A stretch of DNA of 64,000 nucleotides from the NCBI RefSeq assembly GCF_014652215.1, contig NZ_BMYJ01000007.1, positions 62,001 to 126,000 of the forward strand. The letters are read 5' to 3'. Below the pieces are notes generated by a model. That model ran no database searches. It had not been told where the DNA came from and saw only the letters and a program-made list of their open reading frames with translations. This DNA comes from Neogemmobacter tilapiae (lineage in GTDB: Bacteria; Pseudomonadota; Alphaproteobacteria; Rhodobacterales; Rhodobacteraceae). Of the stretch, positions 52,199 to 62,323 are shown piece after piece (position 1 is the stretch's first letter; the number at the start of each line of letters is the position of its first letter). A program made the translations under genes and the position numbers.

Positions 52199-53059
52199 AT
52201 GACCCGAAGATCACCCTATCCCTATTGGTTCTTTGCCCCGGCGGCGGTGATCTATACCGCCCTGTTCCTGCTGCCCACGGTCGCGGCCTTTTGGTTCGCT
52301 TTGACCCGCTGGGATCTGTATACCGCCACCTTCATTGGCCTCGACAATTTCCGCCAGTTTCTGGCCGAGCCCTTTCTGATCAGCGGCATGTCGAACACGC
52401 TGATCTATGCGGTCACCACCTCGGGCCTGAAAACCGTGCTGGGCCTGTTGCTGGCCGTGCTGCTGACCTCGGGCCTTTATGCGCAGGGCTTTCTGCGCAC
52501 CGTCGTTTTCTTTCCGGTGCTGGTGTCCACTATCGGCGTGGGCCTGACCTTTACTGCCCTGATGCACCCGACCAAGGGGGCGATCAATGTCGCGCTGGAA
52601 TTGGTGGGGATTGACGGGCCGGGCTGGCTGACCAACCCGACGCTGGCGCTGTTCTCGGTCGCACTGGTCGATCTGTGGAAGGGTGTGGGGCTGGCCACCC
52701 TGATCTATATCGCAGGCCTTGCCTCGATCAGCCCGGAATATTATGAGGCCGCCCGCATCGACGGGGCCACCCGCCGCCAGATGTTCTGGCGCGTCACCGT
52801 GCCGCTGGTCCGCCCTGCGACGATCACCGTCATCACCCTGTCGCTGATCGGGGGGCTGCGGTCGTTCGATCTGATCTGGGCGATGACCAAGGGTGGCCCC
52901 GGCTTTTCGTCGGACGTGCTGGCCAGCACCATCTATAAACAATATCAGGCGGGCTTTTACGGGCTTTCCACCGCCGGAAACGTCATCCTGTTCCTGATGA
53001 TCGCGCTGATCATCCTGCCCCTGACCCTTTGGTTCAATCGCCGCGAGGTGGACGCATGA
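52199..53059 (+). CDS. Sugar ABC transporter permease (MalF/UgpA-like)
   Basis: A 286-residue, six-helix inner-membrane protein. It starts MTRRSPYPYWFFAPAAVIYT behind AAGGAACGGGAC; the longer reading from 52145 lies in the intergenic hairpin. TM1 FAPAAVIYTALFLLPTVAAFWFAL, then FIGLDNFRQFL, and the EAA loop YYEAARIDGATRRQMFWRVTVP, which contacts the ATPase, are typical of CUT1 transporters. Its stop overlaps the next start (ATGA). It forms the channel with the second permease. Confidence 0.92.
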   Translation: MTRRSPYPYWFFAPAAVIYTALFLLPTVAAFWFALTRWDLYTATFIGLDNFRQFLAEPFLISGMSNTLIYAVTTSGLKTVLGLLLAVLLTSGLYAQGFLRTVVFFPVLVSTIGVGLTFTALMHPTKGAINVALELVGIDGPGWLTNPTLALFSVALVDLWKGVGLATLIYIAGLASISPEYYEAARIDGATRRQMFWRVTVPLVRPATITVITLSLIGGLRSFDLIWAMTKGGPGFSSDVLASTIYKQYQAGFYGLSTAGNVILFLMIALIILPLTLWFNRREVDA

Positions 53060-53880
53060 CCCGCCGTCAAACCTGGACCGGCATCGCCGCCTTGGCCGCG
53101 GCCACGCTGATCTTTATCGTGCCCTTCGTCTTTATCTTCCTGATGGCGGCCAAGACGAAACAAGACGCGTCCCGTTTCAGCTTTGCTTGGCCTGCCGACT
53201 GGCAGCTTTGGCAGAACTTCGTCGAGGTGATCCAGACCCGCAACTATATGCTGCTGCTGGCCTATTTCAATTCAACCGTCATCACGGTCGGGGCTGTCAC
53301 GGGCCTTGTTATTCTGGCTGCGCTGGTGGGCTATGTCCTGCAACGCAGGCCGGGGCGCATGTCGAATGTCGTCTATGGCTTTATCCTTGCGGGGCTGATG
53401 ATCCCCCCCGCCGTGGTGCCGACGATCTGGGTCTTGCAGGGCCTTGGGCTGTTCAAGACGCTGCACGGCATGATCCTGATCCAGATCGCCTATAATCTGG
53501 CTTTCTCTGTCCTGCTGTATCGCAGCTTCATCGGCACCATTCCCCGTGATTTGGACGAGGCGGCGATCATCGACGGGGCCAAGCCTTTGCAAATCTTCTG
53601 GAAGGTCGTGCTGCCGCTGCTGAAACCCGTGACGGTGACGAATATCGTCGTGCAGTCGCTGGCGGTGTTCAACGATTTCACCAACCCGCTGTATTACCTG
53701 CCAGGCAAGGAAAACGTGACGGTGCAACTGACGCTTTACAACTTTCAGGGCCAGTTCCTGTCGCAGTTCAATCTTTTGTTCATGAACATCCTGCTGGTGA
53801 CGATTCCGCCGCTGATCGTGTTCATCTTCTTTAACCGCCAGATCGTGGCCGGCATGACCGCCGGGGCCGTGAAAGGGTAA
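53056..53880 (+). CDS. Sugar ABC transporter permease (MalG/UgpE-like)
   Basis: A 274-residue partner permease of the CUT1 class. The N-terminus [20 protein letters not shown] leads into TM1 ([14 protein letters not shown]); the mid-region has [20 protein letters not shown], and the EAA loop is [23 protein letters not shown]. It is translationally coupled to the first permease through a four-base overlap. The C-terminus ([13 protein letters not shown]) matches the conserved end of MalG-like proteins, which touches the ATPase. The ATPase gene follows after four bases. Confidence 0.92.
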   Translation: MTRRQTWTGIAALAAATLIFIVPFVFIFLMAAKTKQDASRFSFAWPADWQLWQNFVEVIQTRNYMLLLAYFNSTVITVGAVTGLVILAALVGYVLQRRPGRMSNVVYGFILAGLMIPPAVVPTIWVLQGLGLFKTLHGMILIQIAYNLAFSVLLYRSFIGTIPRDLDEAAIIDGAKPLQIFWKVVLPLLKPVTVTNIVVQSLAVFNDFTNPLYYLPGKENVTVQLTLYNFQGQFLSQFNLLFMNILLVTIPPLIVFIFFNRQIVAGMTAGAVKG

Positions 53881-53884
53881 TCTC

Positions 53885-54865
53885 ATGGCAAATGTCATCC
53901 TGCGGGACATCCGCAAAAGCTTTGGCGCGGTCGATGTGATCAAAGGCATCGACCTGAGCATCGAGGCAGGGGAGTTCTGCGTCTTTGTCGGGCCTTCGGG
54001 CTGTGGAAAATCGACGCTGCTGCGTATGATTGCGGGGCTGGATACGCAAAGCTCGGGCCAGATCGAGATTGGCGGGCGGGACGTCAGCGGGCTGGAGCCG
54101 TCAGACCGGGGCATTGCGATGGTGTTCCAATCTTATGCGCTTTATCCGCATCTGACGGTGCGCGAGAATATCGGGTTCGGATTGGCGCTTGCGAAACGGC
54201 CCAAGGCCGAGATTGCAGAGCGGGTGGGGGCGGCGGCCGAGGCGCTGCAACTGACCCATCTGCTGGATAGAAAGCCCAAGGCGCTGTCCGGGGGGCAACG
54301 GCAAAGGGTGGCCATCGGGCGGGCGATCGTGCGCGATCCGAAGGTGTTCCTGTTTGACGAACCCTTGTCGAACCTAGATGCGGCCCTGCGGGCGCAGATG
54401 CGGCTGGAGCTGACGGAACTCCATGCAAAACTGGGCGCGACGATGATCTATGTGACGCATGATCAGGTCGAGGCGATGACGATGGCCGACAAGATCGTGG
54501 TGCTGAACGGGGGGCATATCGAGCAGGTGGGCCGCCCGATGGATCTGTATGATCGGCCCGCGACGCCCTTTGTGGCGGGGTTCATCGGCAGTCCGAAGAT
54601 GAACCTTTACACGGGCGAGGTGGCGCGGGCCTTGGGGGCGGGAACCTATGGCATTCGCCCGGAACATCTGTTGGTGGATGGAACATCAGGCCGCTGGACG
54701 GCTAGGGTGCGGCATGTGGAAAGGCTGGGGGCGGATGCGATCCTGCATCTGGAGGCGGAAACGCCGGGCCCGATCACTGCGCGGACCTCGGGCGACGCAC
54801 CTTGGAAGGCGGGGGATCAGGTTTGGCTGACGCCTATGCCGGGCAAGGAACATCTTTTTCCGTGA
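53885..54865 (+). CDS. Sugar ABC transporter ATP-binding subunit (MalK/UgpC-like)
   Basis: A 326-residue CUT1 ATPase. Walker [11 protein letters not shown]-loop [14 protein letters not shown], signature [14 protein letters not shown], Walker [17 protein letters not shown] and H-loop [13 protein letters not shown] are all intact. The C-terminal ~90 residues form the TOBE regulatory domain ([10 protein letters not shown]...), slightly shorter than in MalK (371). It powers the permease pair just upstream. Last gene of the rightward rhamnoside operon; convergent with lldD. Confidence 0.93.
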   Translation: MANVILRDIRKSFGAVDVIKGIDLSIEAGEFCVFVGPSGCGKSTLLRMIAGLDTQSSGQIEIGGRDVSGLEPSDRGIAMVFQSYALYPHLTVRENIGFGLALAKRPKAEIAERVGAAAEALQLTHLLDRKPKALSGGQRQRVAIGRAIVRDPKVFLFDEPLSNLDAALRAQMRLELTELHAKLGATMIYVTHDQVEAMTMADKIVVLNGGHIEQVGRPMDLYDRPATPFVAGFIGSPKMNLYTGEVARALGAGTYGIRPEHLLVDGTSGRWTARVRHVERLGADAILHLEAETPGPITARTSGDAPWKAGDQVWLTPMPGKEHLFP

Positions 54866-54900
54866 AGCAGCGGAGAGGCTTTGCCGCAGGAACTTGCGTC

Positions 54901-54921
54901 CGGGGGGTAATCCGCCCCCCG
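54901..54921. terminator. GC hairpin between convergent ABC ATPase and lldD genes
   Basis: CGGGGGG, TAATCCG, CCCCCCG within the 96-bp gap between two convergent genes. It could stop both transcripts, but it has no T-tract. Confidence 0.4.
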
Positions 54922-54961
54922 CGCGACGCAGCCCGCCCGGGAAACCTTCCAAGAAATGATG

Positions 54962-56107
54962 TCAGCGGAAGCGCAGGTTGTCTTTCGTCAGATCGTTGAT
55001 CGACTTTGCACCCATCAGCCGCATGTCGCGCAAGAGTTCCGCCTTCATCTGACCCAAGGCGCGTTCCACACCCGCTTGGCCTGCGGCGGCAAGGGGGAAC
55101 AGGTAGTAGCGGCCCAGCCCCACGGCTTTCGCGCCCAGCGACAGCGCCTTTAGCACATGACTGCCGCGCTGCACGCCGCCGTCGATCATCACATCCAGAC
55201 GGTCGCCGACGGCCTGCACGATTTCATCAAGCTGATCAAAGCCGGTGCGGGAACCATCCAACTGCCGTCCGCCGTGGTTCGACAGCACAATACCCGAACA
55301 GCCAATGTCGGCCGCACGCCGCGCATCATCGGCGCTGATCACGCCCTTCAGGCAGAAGGGGCCGCCCCATGCCTGAACCATCTGGGCGACATCATCCCAA
55401 GACATCGACGGATCGAGCATTTCGGAGAAATACCGCCCGATGGTCAGGCTGTCGCCCTTCATGTCGATATGGGCGTCGAGCTGCGGCAGGCTGAATTTTT
55501 CATGCGTGACATAGTTGATGCCCCACATGGGCTTGATCGCAAATTGGAACATCCCCCCCAGCGTCAGCCGGAAGGGGATGGAGAATCCCGTGCGCAAGTC
55601 GCGTTCGCGGTTGCCGCCGGTGATACTGTCCACCGTCAGCATCATCACCTTGATGCCGCTTTCCTTGGCCTTTTGCATCATGGCCCGGTTCAGGCCCCGG
55701 TCCTTGTGGAAATAGAACTGATAGACCTGCGGATTCTTGTGCTTTTTGGCCATCTCCTCCATCGAGACGGTCCCCAAGGATGACACCCCGAACATCGTGC
55801 CGAACTTTTCCGCCGCCGCCGCCGTGGCGCGTTCGCCTTGATGGTGGAACAGGCGTTGCAGGGCGGTGGGCGAAAGATAGACCGGCAGATCGATCTTTTG
55901 GCCCATGACGGTGGTGGAAAGATCGATGTCCTTGACGCCGCGTAGGACGCTTGGGATCAGATCGACCTCCTCGAACGCCTTCGTATTCCGCCGCAGCGTC
56001 ACCTCATCATCGGCACCGCCATCAATGTAGTTGAAGATGGGCGAGGGCAGGCGTTTCTGTGCCAGACGGCGGAAATCGTGGAAGTTGTGGCAATGTTTCA
56101 GGCGCAT
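54962..56107 (-). CDS. lldD: FMN-dependent L-lactate dehydrogenase (alpha-hydroxy-acid oxidase family)
   Basis: A 381-residue FMN enzyme that oxidises L-lactate to pyruvate, usually at the inner membrane with electrons to quinone. The N-terminal FHDFRRLAQKRLPSPIFNYIDGGADDEVTLRRN and the active-site block GCSGIVLSNHGGRQLDG (catalytic His with Arg) followed by VMIDGGVQRGSHVLKAL and KAVGLGRYYLF are family hallmarks. Length equals E. coli LldD (396) closely. It sits 10 bp downstream of the rhaK-type kinase in the same leftward operon, so its lactate probably comes from rhamnose via L-lactaldehyde. Related substrates such as other 2-hydroxy acids cannot be excluded. Confidence 0.86.
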   Translation of the reverse strand: MRLKHCHNFHDFRRLAQKRLPSPIFNYIDGGADDEVTLRRNTKAFEEVDLIPSVLRGVKDIDLSTTVMGQKIDLPVYLSPTALQRLFHHQGERATAAAAEKFGTMFGVSSLGTVSMEEMAKKHKNPQVYQFYFHKDRGLNRAMMQKAKESGIKVMMLTVDSITGGNRERDLRTGFSIPFRLTLGGMFQFAIKPMWGINYVTHEKFSLPQLDAHIDMKGDSLTIGRYFSEMLDPSMSWDDVAQMVQAWGGPFCLKGVISADDARRAADIGCSGIVLSNHGGRQLDGSRTGFDQLDEIVQAVGDRLDVMIDGGVQRGSHVLKALSLGAKAVGLGRYYLFPLAAAGQAGVERALGQMKAELLRDMRLMGAKSINDLTKDNLRFR

Positions 56108-56117
56108 GGGGCAGCTT

Positions 56118-57473
56118 TCAGCGGGTCATTTCCTGCCAGCGCCTTGCGAGGCGGCGCAGGGCGCTCGCATCCTTGGGCGGGGCGTGGGTATCTGTGGGGG
56201 CAGGGGTTGCCGTGTCAAGGCACAGCAGCGCGGCACCAATCGAGGTGCCGGTGGCCGAGGCGGCGGTTTCAACCCCGTCCGGGCGGAGGGCTGTAAGCAT
56301 ATCCAGATAGTCGGGGTTACGGGCGAAGGGGCCTTCTACGATCACGGGACCTTGGCCGCCGGTCAGGGTCAGGCAGGTGTCAGTCATCAGGGCAAGGTAG
56401 TGGGCAAGGGCCACCATCCGCTGGCCGGGGGTGGCGGGTTTGCCTTCCCAACCGGCGGCACGGTGCTGGAAGGGGCCAGAATTGGGTTCGACGGCTGGCA
56501 ACAAAAGAGCGGAACCTTTCAGCACAGCCTGACGGTCGGCCGCTGTTGGGGTAATGGTTTCGCCGTTGCGGATGATCTCATACTCCCTTCCGCCCATGAA
56601 ACGGGCCGAAGGCGTGGGCTGCCCTAAGGCGTTGACGTTGACCAGCACGTCACGCGTTTTGTCCAGCGCAATGCGGTTGCCGCCGACGGACATGACGACA
56701 ACCCAGGTGCCGGTGGAGACGACGTTGAACGCGCCCGTCCTGCCCAGCAAATGGGGGTAAAGGGACGCATTGCTATCATGGATGCCACAGACGACGGGTG
56801 TGCTTTCGCGCAGGCCAGTTTGGGCAGCGATTTCGGGCAGGATATGGCCCAGGACATCGCCCGATTTGCGGGCGGGGGCGAGTTTGTCTTCGATACCAAG
56901 TCGGGAAACCAGGCTGGAAAACTGCCCCCCCCACGGGTTCCACAGGTCGGTGTGGCAACCGAGGGAACTGACATCACTGGCCAACGCTCCGGTCAGGCGA
57001 AAGCCCCAATACTGTGGATAGGTCAGGATATGGGCGGTGCGAGCCTTTAGGGTCGGGTCGGTGGCGAATAGCCAATGCAACTGCGCGCCAAGGTTCAGCC
57101 CCATGGGCAGACGGGCCGATCCGGTTTCGGCGAAATCGGGGCGGATGGCGTCGTAGGCGGCGGCCAAATCATCGGGGGCGGGGTGTTCATAGTCGAGCAT
57201 GGGGGCGGCGAGGTTGCCCTGAGCATCCAGCAGAACGCAGGACGCGCCGTGGGTGGTGACGGAAATCGCATCAACACCATGGGCCCGGTGAAAACACGCC
57301 AGATGGTGCAGGATGAAATCCCAATGACCTTGCAGGTCAAAGGTCGGCCAAGGCGGGCCGGGGATCACCCGGTTGGGGCGGGTTTCGACCGCAATTTCTT
57401 GCAGCGTGTCCCCATCGACCAGCGCGAGTTTGGCATTGGTCTTGCCGATGTCGATGACGGCAATGTGGGTCAT
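56118..57473 (-). CDS. rhaK: FGGY-family sugar kinase, rhamnulokinase-type
   Basis: A 451-residue kinase that, by context, phosphorylates L-rhamnulose (or rhamnose, as proposed for the rhizobial RhaK). The N-terminal phosphate-binding loop is [19 protein letters not shown]; the second nucleotide site includes [16 protein letters not shown] and [13 protein letters not shown]. The FGGY two-domain ribonuclease-H fold accounts for the whole length. The ATG at 57473 overlaps the mutarotase stop (ATGA); an upstream extension to 57557 covers the mutarotase C-terminus and is rejected. In Rhizobium leguminosarum the kinase lies in the same place, after rhaU, and is also needed for rhamnose uptake. Confidence 0.88.
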   Translation of the reverse strand: MTHIAVIDIGKTNAKLALVDGDTLQEIAVETRPNRVIPGPPWPTFDLQGHWDFILHHLACFHRAHGVDAISVTTHGASCVLLDAQGNLAAPMLDYEHPAPDDLAAAYDAIRPDFAETGSARLPMGLNLGAQLHWLFATDPTLKARTAHILTYPQYWGFRLTGALASDVSSLGCHTDLWNPWGGQFSSLVSRLGIEDKLAPARKSGDVLGHILPEIAAQTGLRESTPVVCGIHDSNASLYPHLLGRTGAFNVVSTGTWVVVMSVGGNRIALDKTRDVLVNVNALGQPTPSARFMGGREYEIIRNGETITPTAADRQAVLKGSALLLPAVEPNSGPFQHRAAGWEGKPATPGQRMVALAHYLALMTDTCLTLTGGQGPVIVEGPFARNPDYLDMLTALRPDGVETAASATGTSIGAALLCLDTATPAPTDTHAPPKDASALRRLARRWQEMTR

Positions 57474-57784
57474 GGCATGTGAAAGACGTTGACCAGTGGA
57501 ACGGCGACGGGTTCGTTCTGGGCGTTCGTCTCCATGATATCCGCCATATACGCCCACCAGCGTTGCATCACCGGCGACTGCGGCAGGCTGTCCATGGTGT
57601 GATCATCAGTGCGCCACAGCACCCCGAACAGCGTGTTGGTTTCCCGGTCCAGATGGATAGAGTAATCACTGACGCCCGCCGCTTTCAGCAGGTCCACCAG
57701 TTCGGGCCAGATTTCATCGTGGCGCTTGATGTATTCTGCCTCCATCCCCGGATTGAGGCGCATTTTGAACGCGTGTTTCTGCAT
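57470..57784 (-). CDS. rhaU: L-rhamnose mutarotase
   Basis: A 104-residue dimeric alpha/beta-plait enzyme that interconverts alpha and beta anomers of L-rhamnose. The sequence [29 protein letters not shown] at the start carries the family's catalytic His (RHDEIWPEL), and the [17 protein letters not shown] and W-W[10 protein letters not shown] blocks match E. coli RhaM closely. The start ATG at 57784 overlaps the preceding permease stop by one base (TGATG) and has GGAGG in front; a reading from 57805 is seven residues longer without an RBS. Coupled downstream to the kinase. Confidence 0.95.
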   Translation of the reverse strand: MQKHAFKMRLNPGMEAEYIKRHDEIWPELVDLLKAAGVSDYSIHLDRETNTLFGVLWRTDDHTMDSLPQSPVMQRWWAYMADIMETNAQNEPVAVPLVNVFHMP

Positions 57785-58773
57785 CACTTCCTCCACATCC
57801 GCCACAGACGCGGCAGGGCGATCACGCCGATCAGCAACAGGCCAATGATGATCGACATGACGATACCGGGCACGTTCAGCAGGCCTAGGCCAAAGGTGAC
57901 AAGCCCCATCACAAAGGCCGCGATCACAACGCCGTGGATGGAGCCTGAGCCGCCCAAGATGTTGACGCCGCCCAGAACGACCATCGTCACCACCTCCAAC
58001 TCATACCCCGTGCCGATAGAAGGCCTTGTGGAGCCGAGGCGAGAGGTCAGGCAGACGGCGGCGATGCCGCTGCAAAGGCCCGTGAGCAGGAACAGGATGA
58101 AACGGATGCGGTCGACGCGAATGCCGGAAAAGCGGGCGGCGGTGGCGTTGTTGCCGATGGCATAGGTGGCACGGCCAAAGTTGGTCTTATGGAGTAAAAG
58201 GCCAAAGACGACCGCCATGACGGCGAAAAGCACCAGTTCAAAGCTGAAAACCCACCAGACATAGCCTTGGCCAAAATAGCCAAAGCCTTTGGGGTATTCC
58301 GTATAGGCCTGATCACCCAAGACGATATAGCTGATGCCGCGAAACAGGCTCATCGTGCCGATGGTCACGACGATGCTGGGCAAGCCAAAGCCCGCCACCA
58401 GCAGCCCGTTGAAAGCGCCGCAGAGCAGCCCAGTGCCCAGACCCAAACCCACCAGAACCGGGACATCGGCCCCCGCAAGGGCCGCCGCCCCCATGACGGT
58501 CGAGGCCAGCGCGATGATCGAGGCGACGGAAAGGTCTATGTCCCCCGCGATGATCAGCATTGCCATGGCAAAGGCGATCATCGCCTTTTCGGTAAAGTTG
58601 AAACTGGCGTCCGACAGGTTCCAAGGATCAAGGAAATAGGGCGAGGCGAAGGAGTTGGCGATGAAAATCGCCACGGCGACCAGCAGAAGCAACGCCTCCC
58701 ACGACCGCAAAGCGCGGGCAAGGGGAGAGGTCAGGCGGTCGGGGATGACCCTTCCTTGGGTGTGGGCAGTCAT
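57784..58773 (-). CDS. rhaQ: Rhamnose ABC transporter permease (RhaQ-type)
   Basis: A 329-residue, CUT2 (ribose-like, BPD_transp_2) permease with about ten membrane helices. It shows [26 protein letters not shown], the conserved D-L-S-V motif of CUT2 permeases, and [28 protein letters not shown]. The end [18 protein letters not shown] abuts the mutarotase start. Its start overlaps the preceding permease stop by four bases. Works with RhaP, RhaT and RhaS in importing free rhamnose; the assignment as Q rather than P follows gene order in the rhizobial locus. Confidence 0.88.
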   Translation of the reverse strand: MTAHTQGRVIPDRLTSPLARALRSWEALLLLVAVAIFIANSFASPYFLDPWNLSDASFNFTEKAMIAFAMAMLIIAGDIDLSVASIIALASTVMGAAALAGADVPVLVGLGLGTGLLCGAFNGLLVAGFGLPSIVVTIGTMSLFRGISYIVLGDQAYTEYPKGFGYFGQGYVWWVFSFELVLFAVMAVVFGLLLHKTNFGRATYAIGNNATAARFSGIRVDRIRFILFLLTGLCSGIAAVCLTSRLGSTRPSIGTGYELEVVTMVVLGGVNILGGSGSIHGVVIAAFVMGLVTFGLGLLNVPGIVMSIIIGLLLIGVIALPRLWRMWRK

Positions 58774-59744
58774 GCGCGGACCTCGGGTGTTTTCAGGATC
58801 AGGCGGCCTTTGGGGCCAGAGCCACGGGCGTTGAAGGCGATGGCGATCAGGATGGCAGCGCCCGAGATGGCCATTTGCCAGAAGGGCGAAATGCCGACGA
58901 CGGGCAGGGCATTTTTCATGATGCCCAGAAACAGTGCGCCCATGACGCAGCCCGCCACCGACCCCGCACCGCCTGCGATGGCGATGCCGCCGATGACGCA
59001 GGCGGCGACGACATCCAGCTCAAACCCGCTGGCGATATCGACATAGGCGACGGCATAGCGGGCGACCCAAAGATAACCGACAAAGCCCGCCAAAGCGCCG
59101 GACAAGACAAAGGCGGCAAACTGGGTGCGGCCCACGGAAATCCCGGTGTAAACCGCCGCATGGGGGTTGCCACCGACAGCATAAAAGGCACGGCCAAGCG
59201 GGGTGCGGTTGACCAGCAAGACAAAGGCCACAATCCCCAGAATAGCGATCCAAGCCATGACGGGCAGGCCCAGAAAGACGGCACGGGGAAAGGCTTTGAA
59301 CCCTTCGCTCATCTGATGGGCGTTGACCCATTTGCCATCGGTCAGAAGAAAGATGATGCCGCGATAGATGGTCATCGTGCCCAAAGTGACGACGATGGAA
59401 GGGATGTCGAGTTTCCAGACCAACAGACCATTCACGGCCCCCAAAACGGCCCCAAGCGCCACCACCAGCAGCAGGATCAACGGCAAAGGCACGCCCGCCC
59501 CATTCATCAGGGCGGCGATCATGCCACAAAGCGCAAGGTTGGCGGTGACCGACAGGTCAATGCATTTGGTCAGGATGACGACCATCTGGCCCAAGGCCAG
59601 CAAGATCAGGGGGGAGGTGTCGGTAAAGACGCTGGCCAGATTGCCGGGGGTGACAAAGGCCGGGAAGCGGCTGGCAATGACGACCAGCAGCAGGGCGATG
59701 GCCAAGGCAAGGATCGCCTCGCGTGATTTCAGCAGGGCACTCAT
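58770..59744 (-). CDS. rhaP: Rhamnose ABC transporter permease (RhaP-type)
   Basis: A 324-residue CUT2 permease, paralogous to RhaQ: LALGQMVVILTKCIDLSVTANLALCGMI, GLLVWKLDIPSIVVTLGTMTIYRGI and NRTPLGRAFYAVGGNPHAAVYTGI are matched in its partner. The final VIGGIAIAGGAGSVAGCVMGALFLGIMKNAL helix region is family-typical. It is coupled by four-base overlaps both to rhaT upstream and to rhaQ downstream. Confidence 0.88.
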   Translation of the reverse strand: MSALLKSREAILALAIALLLVVIASRFPAFVTPGNLASVFTDTSPLILLALGQMVVILTKCIDLSVTANLALCGMIAALMNGAGVPLPLILLLVVALGAVLGAVNGLLVWKLDIPSIVVTLGTMTIYRGIIFLLTDGKWVNAHQMSEGFKAFPRAVFLGLPVMAWIAILGIVAFVLLVNRTPLGRAFYAVGGNPHAAVYTGISVGRTQFAAFVLSGALAGFVGYLWVARYAVAYVDIASGFELDVVAACVIGGIAIAGGAGSVAGCVMGALFLGIMKNALPVVGISPFWQMAISGAAILIAIAFNARGSGPKGRLILKTPEVRA

Positions 59745-61240
59745 GCCGCTTCTCCCTCAATTCCCACAGCCGCGCGCACCAGATTTTCGGGGGTCATTGC
59801 GTCGCCCGCGAATTCCGCCGCAATCCGCCCTTCGCGCATGACGATCACGCGGTCGGCCATGCCCAAAACCTCGGGGATTTCGCTGGAGACCATGATCACC
59901 GCCAGCCCCTGCGCCGCGAGTTCCGACATAAAGTCATGCACGGCGGCTTTGGAGCCGATGTCGATGCCCTTGGTTGGTTCGTCCAGAATGATGACGCGGG
60001 GTTTCGTCGCCAGCCATTTGGCGATGACGACCTTTTGCTGGTTGCCGCCTGACAAAAGCCCCACGTCCTGATCAAGGCTCGCCGCCCGCAAGTCCAACCG
60101 CTGGGTATATTCCCGCGCCAGTGCGAATTCCTGGGCCATCCGCAGGAAACCGCCCTTGGATGTGCGCCCCAGTGAGGGCAGGGTGACGTTCTGATAAATC
60201 GGCAGGCCCTTGACCGCGCCCTGTTTGCCCCGGTCTTCGGGCACATAGACAATGCCCGCCGCCACGGCTTGCGCGGTGGAGCGGATCACCCGGACCTCAT
60301 CCCCAATCTTTACCGCGCCATGCGAGGGTTTGGTGATGCCGAACAGCGCTTGCATTACCTCGGACCGGCCCGCGCCGACAAGGCCGTAGAAGCCCAGAAT
60401 CTCGCCCTGATGCAGGGTAAAGCCGACATCGGCGAATTCGGTGGGGTGGGAATAGCCTGTCACCGTCAAGACAGGCGCCCCAATCTGCGCGGGGCGTTTG
60501 GGGTAGATTTGATCGACCGAACGGCCCACCATCATCTGCACCAACTGTCCTTCGTTCACATCCGCCATCGCGCCTTCGCCCACGAATTGCCCGTCGCGGA
60601 ACACCGTATAGCGGTCGGCGATGCGAAAGATTTCGTCGAACTTGTGGCTGATGAACAGGATCGCCTTGCCCTTGGCTTTCAGCGTCGCCACCAGATCGTA
60701 AAGTTCCTGAATTTCTTTGTGGGACAGTGCCGCCGTCGGTTCGTCCATGATCACCACACGGGCATCAATCGACAAGGCCCGCGCAATGGCGACCAGATGC
60801 TTTGAGGCAATCCCCAGATCGCGCAGCCGGGCGTGCGGCTCAAGGTCGGCATGGATCGACGCCAGCAACGCTTTCGCCTGCGCCTCCATCGCTTTGCGGT
60901 CAATCAACCCGAAACGGCCCTTCGGCGCATGGCCGATGAAGATATTCTCGGCCACAGTCAATTCGTCAAACAGCACCGTTTCCTGATGGATTGCCGTTAC
61001 GCCAGCATCGCTGGCCGCCTGCGCCGTCGGAAAACGGGTCTCGCGCCCTTCGACGGCAATGGTGCCGCCGTCCGGCTGATAGATCCCCGTCAGGATTTTG
61101 ACAATTGTGGATTTGCCCGCGCCGTTTTCGCCAATCAAGGCGGTGACCTGTCCGGGGTAAAGATCAAGCTGCACCCCCGCCAGCGCCTTGACGCCGGGGA
61201 ATGACTTTTGAATGTCGCGCAGCGACAGCACAGGGGTCAT
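59741..61240 (-). CDS. rhaT: Rhamnose ABC transporter ATPase, double NBD (RhaT-type)
   Basis: A 499-residue CUT2 ATPase with two nucleotide-binding halves. The N-half has Walker A GENGAGKST, Walker B VVIMDEPTAALS and ISHKFDEIFRIAD; the C-half (from ~residue 255) has a degenerate Walker A (GLVGAGRSEVMQ), an intact signature LSGGNQQKVVIAKW and VIILDEPTKGIDIGS, as in RbsA/XylG. The ATG at 61240 follows AAGGATGTGCCTC; ATGs further upstream lie in the rhaS-rhaT gap. It ends in an ATGA overlap with rhaP. Confidence 0.93.
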   Translation of the reverse strand: MTPVLSLRDIQKSFPGVKALAGVQLDLYPGQVTALIGENGAGKSTIVKILTGIYQPDGGTIAVEGRETRFPTAQAASDAGVTAIHQETVLFDELTVAENIFIGHAPKGRFGLIDRKAMEAQAKALLASIHADLEPHARLRDLGIASKHLVAIARALSIDARVVIMDEPTAALSHKEIQELYDLVATLKAKGKAILFISHKFDEIFRIADRYTVFRDGQFVGEGAMADVNEGQLVQMMVGRSVDQIYPKRPAQIGAPVLTVTGYSHPTEFADVGFTLHQGEILGFYGLVGAGRSEVMQALFGITKPSHGAVKIGDEVRVIRSTAQAVAAGIVYVPEDRGKQGAVKGLPIYQNVTLPSLGRTSKGGFLRMAQEFALAREYTQRLDLRAASLDQDVGLLSGGNQQKVVIAKWLATKPRVIILDEPTKGIDIGSKAAVHDFMSELAAQGLAVIMVSSEIPEVLGMADRVIVMREGRIAAEFAGDAMTPENLVRAAVGIEGEAA

Positions 61241-61263
61241 GAGGCACATCCTTGGAATCGAAA

Positions 61264-61293
61264 GGCCCGACGGGGGGAGCATCCCGTCGGGCC
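61264..61293 (-). terminator. Hairpin between rhaS and rhaT
   Basis: GGCCCGACGGG, 8-nt loop, CCCGTCGGGCC: a perfect 11-bp stem starting eight bases beyond the rhaS stop on the minus strand and followed there by CTTTCG. Probably a partial terminator or stabiliser favouring the binding protein. Confidence 0.75.
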
Positions 61294-61300
61294 AGATCAC

Positions 61301-62293
61301 TTAGAAAATCGACGAGAATTGGTCGATGTTCGAAGCATCATAGGTGAAGGGGTCGGCCATCGCAGCCTCGCCGTTTTCATCCAGCTTTGCCGTGCCCATC
61401 CGGCCCATCGGGATTTCCGCGCCCGGCTCGGCCGTCGCTTTCCCGGTGTTCAGATTGTAAGCGATCATCGTCGCGGCATAGCCCAAATCAATCGGGTTCC
61501 AGATCGCAAACGACTGCGACGCGCCCGATTTTACATGGCCCGCCATTTCAGACGGCAGACCCAGACCCGTCACGTTGATCTGACCGACTTTACCCGCATC
61601 CGTCACGGCCTGCGCCGCAGCCACGATGCCCACGCTGGTCGGCGCAATGATCGCTTTCAGGTTCGGATAGGTCTGCATCAGGCCCTGCGCTTCGCGGTAG
61701 GATTTGTCCGCAAGGTCATCGCCATAAACCGTGCCAACCACGGTGATGTTCGGGTAGTTCGGCAGAACCTTGGTCATTTCCTCGATCCAGACGTTCTGGT
61801 TGGTCGAGGTTGACGTGGCCGACAGAACCGCCACTTCACCGCCTTCGGGCAGATGATCTGCCGCCAGTTTGATGATCGTGTTGCCGATCAGCGGGCTGGA
61901 TGAGGGGTTCAGGTGCATCAGACGGCCATCTTTCGCCACGCCCGAATCCCACGAGATGACGGTGATGCCGCGTTCCATCGCCTTTTGCAGCGCCGGAACC
62001 AAAGCGTCCGTGTCATTCGCCGAAATCGCAATCGCATCAACCTTTTGCGCGATCAGGCTGTTGATCACCTCGATCTGGCCTTCGGCGGTGGTGTCGGTCG
62101 GACCGGTGTAGATGATTTCCACATCGCCCAGCTCTTTCGCGGCTTCTTCTGCGCCTTTGGCGGCAGCGTCAAAGAAGCCGATGCCCAAAGCCTTCACCAC
62201 AATGGCGATGCGCTTGGTTTCGGCCTGGGCTGCGCCCGCCAAAAGGACCGAAGCCAATGCGGCCGTGGTCAGTGCTTTCTTCAGAATGCTCAT
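61301..62293 (-). CDS. rhaS: Rhamnose ABC transporter substrate-binding protein (RhaS-type)
   Basis: A 330-residue periplasmic sugar-binding protein of the RbsB/type 4 family. Signal peptide MSILKKALTTAALASVLLAGAAQA is cut before ETKRIA. Family blocks: VVKALGIGFFDAAAKGAEEAA, INSLIAQKVDAIAISANDTDAL, GITVISWDSGVAKDGR (sugar-stacking Trp and ligand Asp), IAPTSVGIVAAAQAVTDAG and the GLGLPSEMAGHVKSGAS hinge end. AGGGAGGAGAAC precedes the start. First transporter gene after the regulator, in the order rhaR-S-T-P-Q-U-K of rhizobia, which is the main basis for rhamnose as ligand. Confidence 0.9.
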   Translation of the reverse strand: MSILKKALTTAALASVLLAGAAQAETKRIAIVVKALGIGFFDAAAKGAEEAAKELGDVEIIYTGPTDTTAEGQIEVINSLIAQKVDAIAISANDTDALVPALQKAMERGITVISWDSGVAKDGRLMHLNPSSSPLIGNTIIKLAADHLPEGGEVAVLSATSTSTNQNVWIEEMTKVLPNYPNITVVGTVYGDDLADKSYREAQGLMQTYPNLKAIIAPTSVGIVAAAQAVTDAGKVGQINVTGLGLPSEMAGHVKSGASQSFAIWNPIDLGYAATMIAYNLNTGKATAEPGAEIPMGRMGTAKLDENGEAAMADPFTYDASNIDQFSSIF

Positions 62294-62323
62294 GTTCTCT
62301 CCTCCCTGAGCGTGTCGTCCGTG

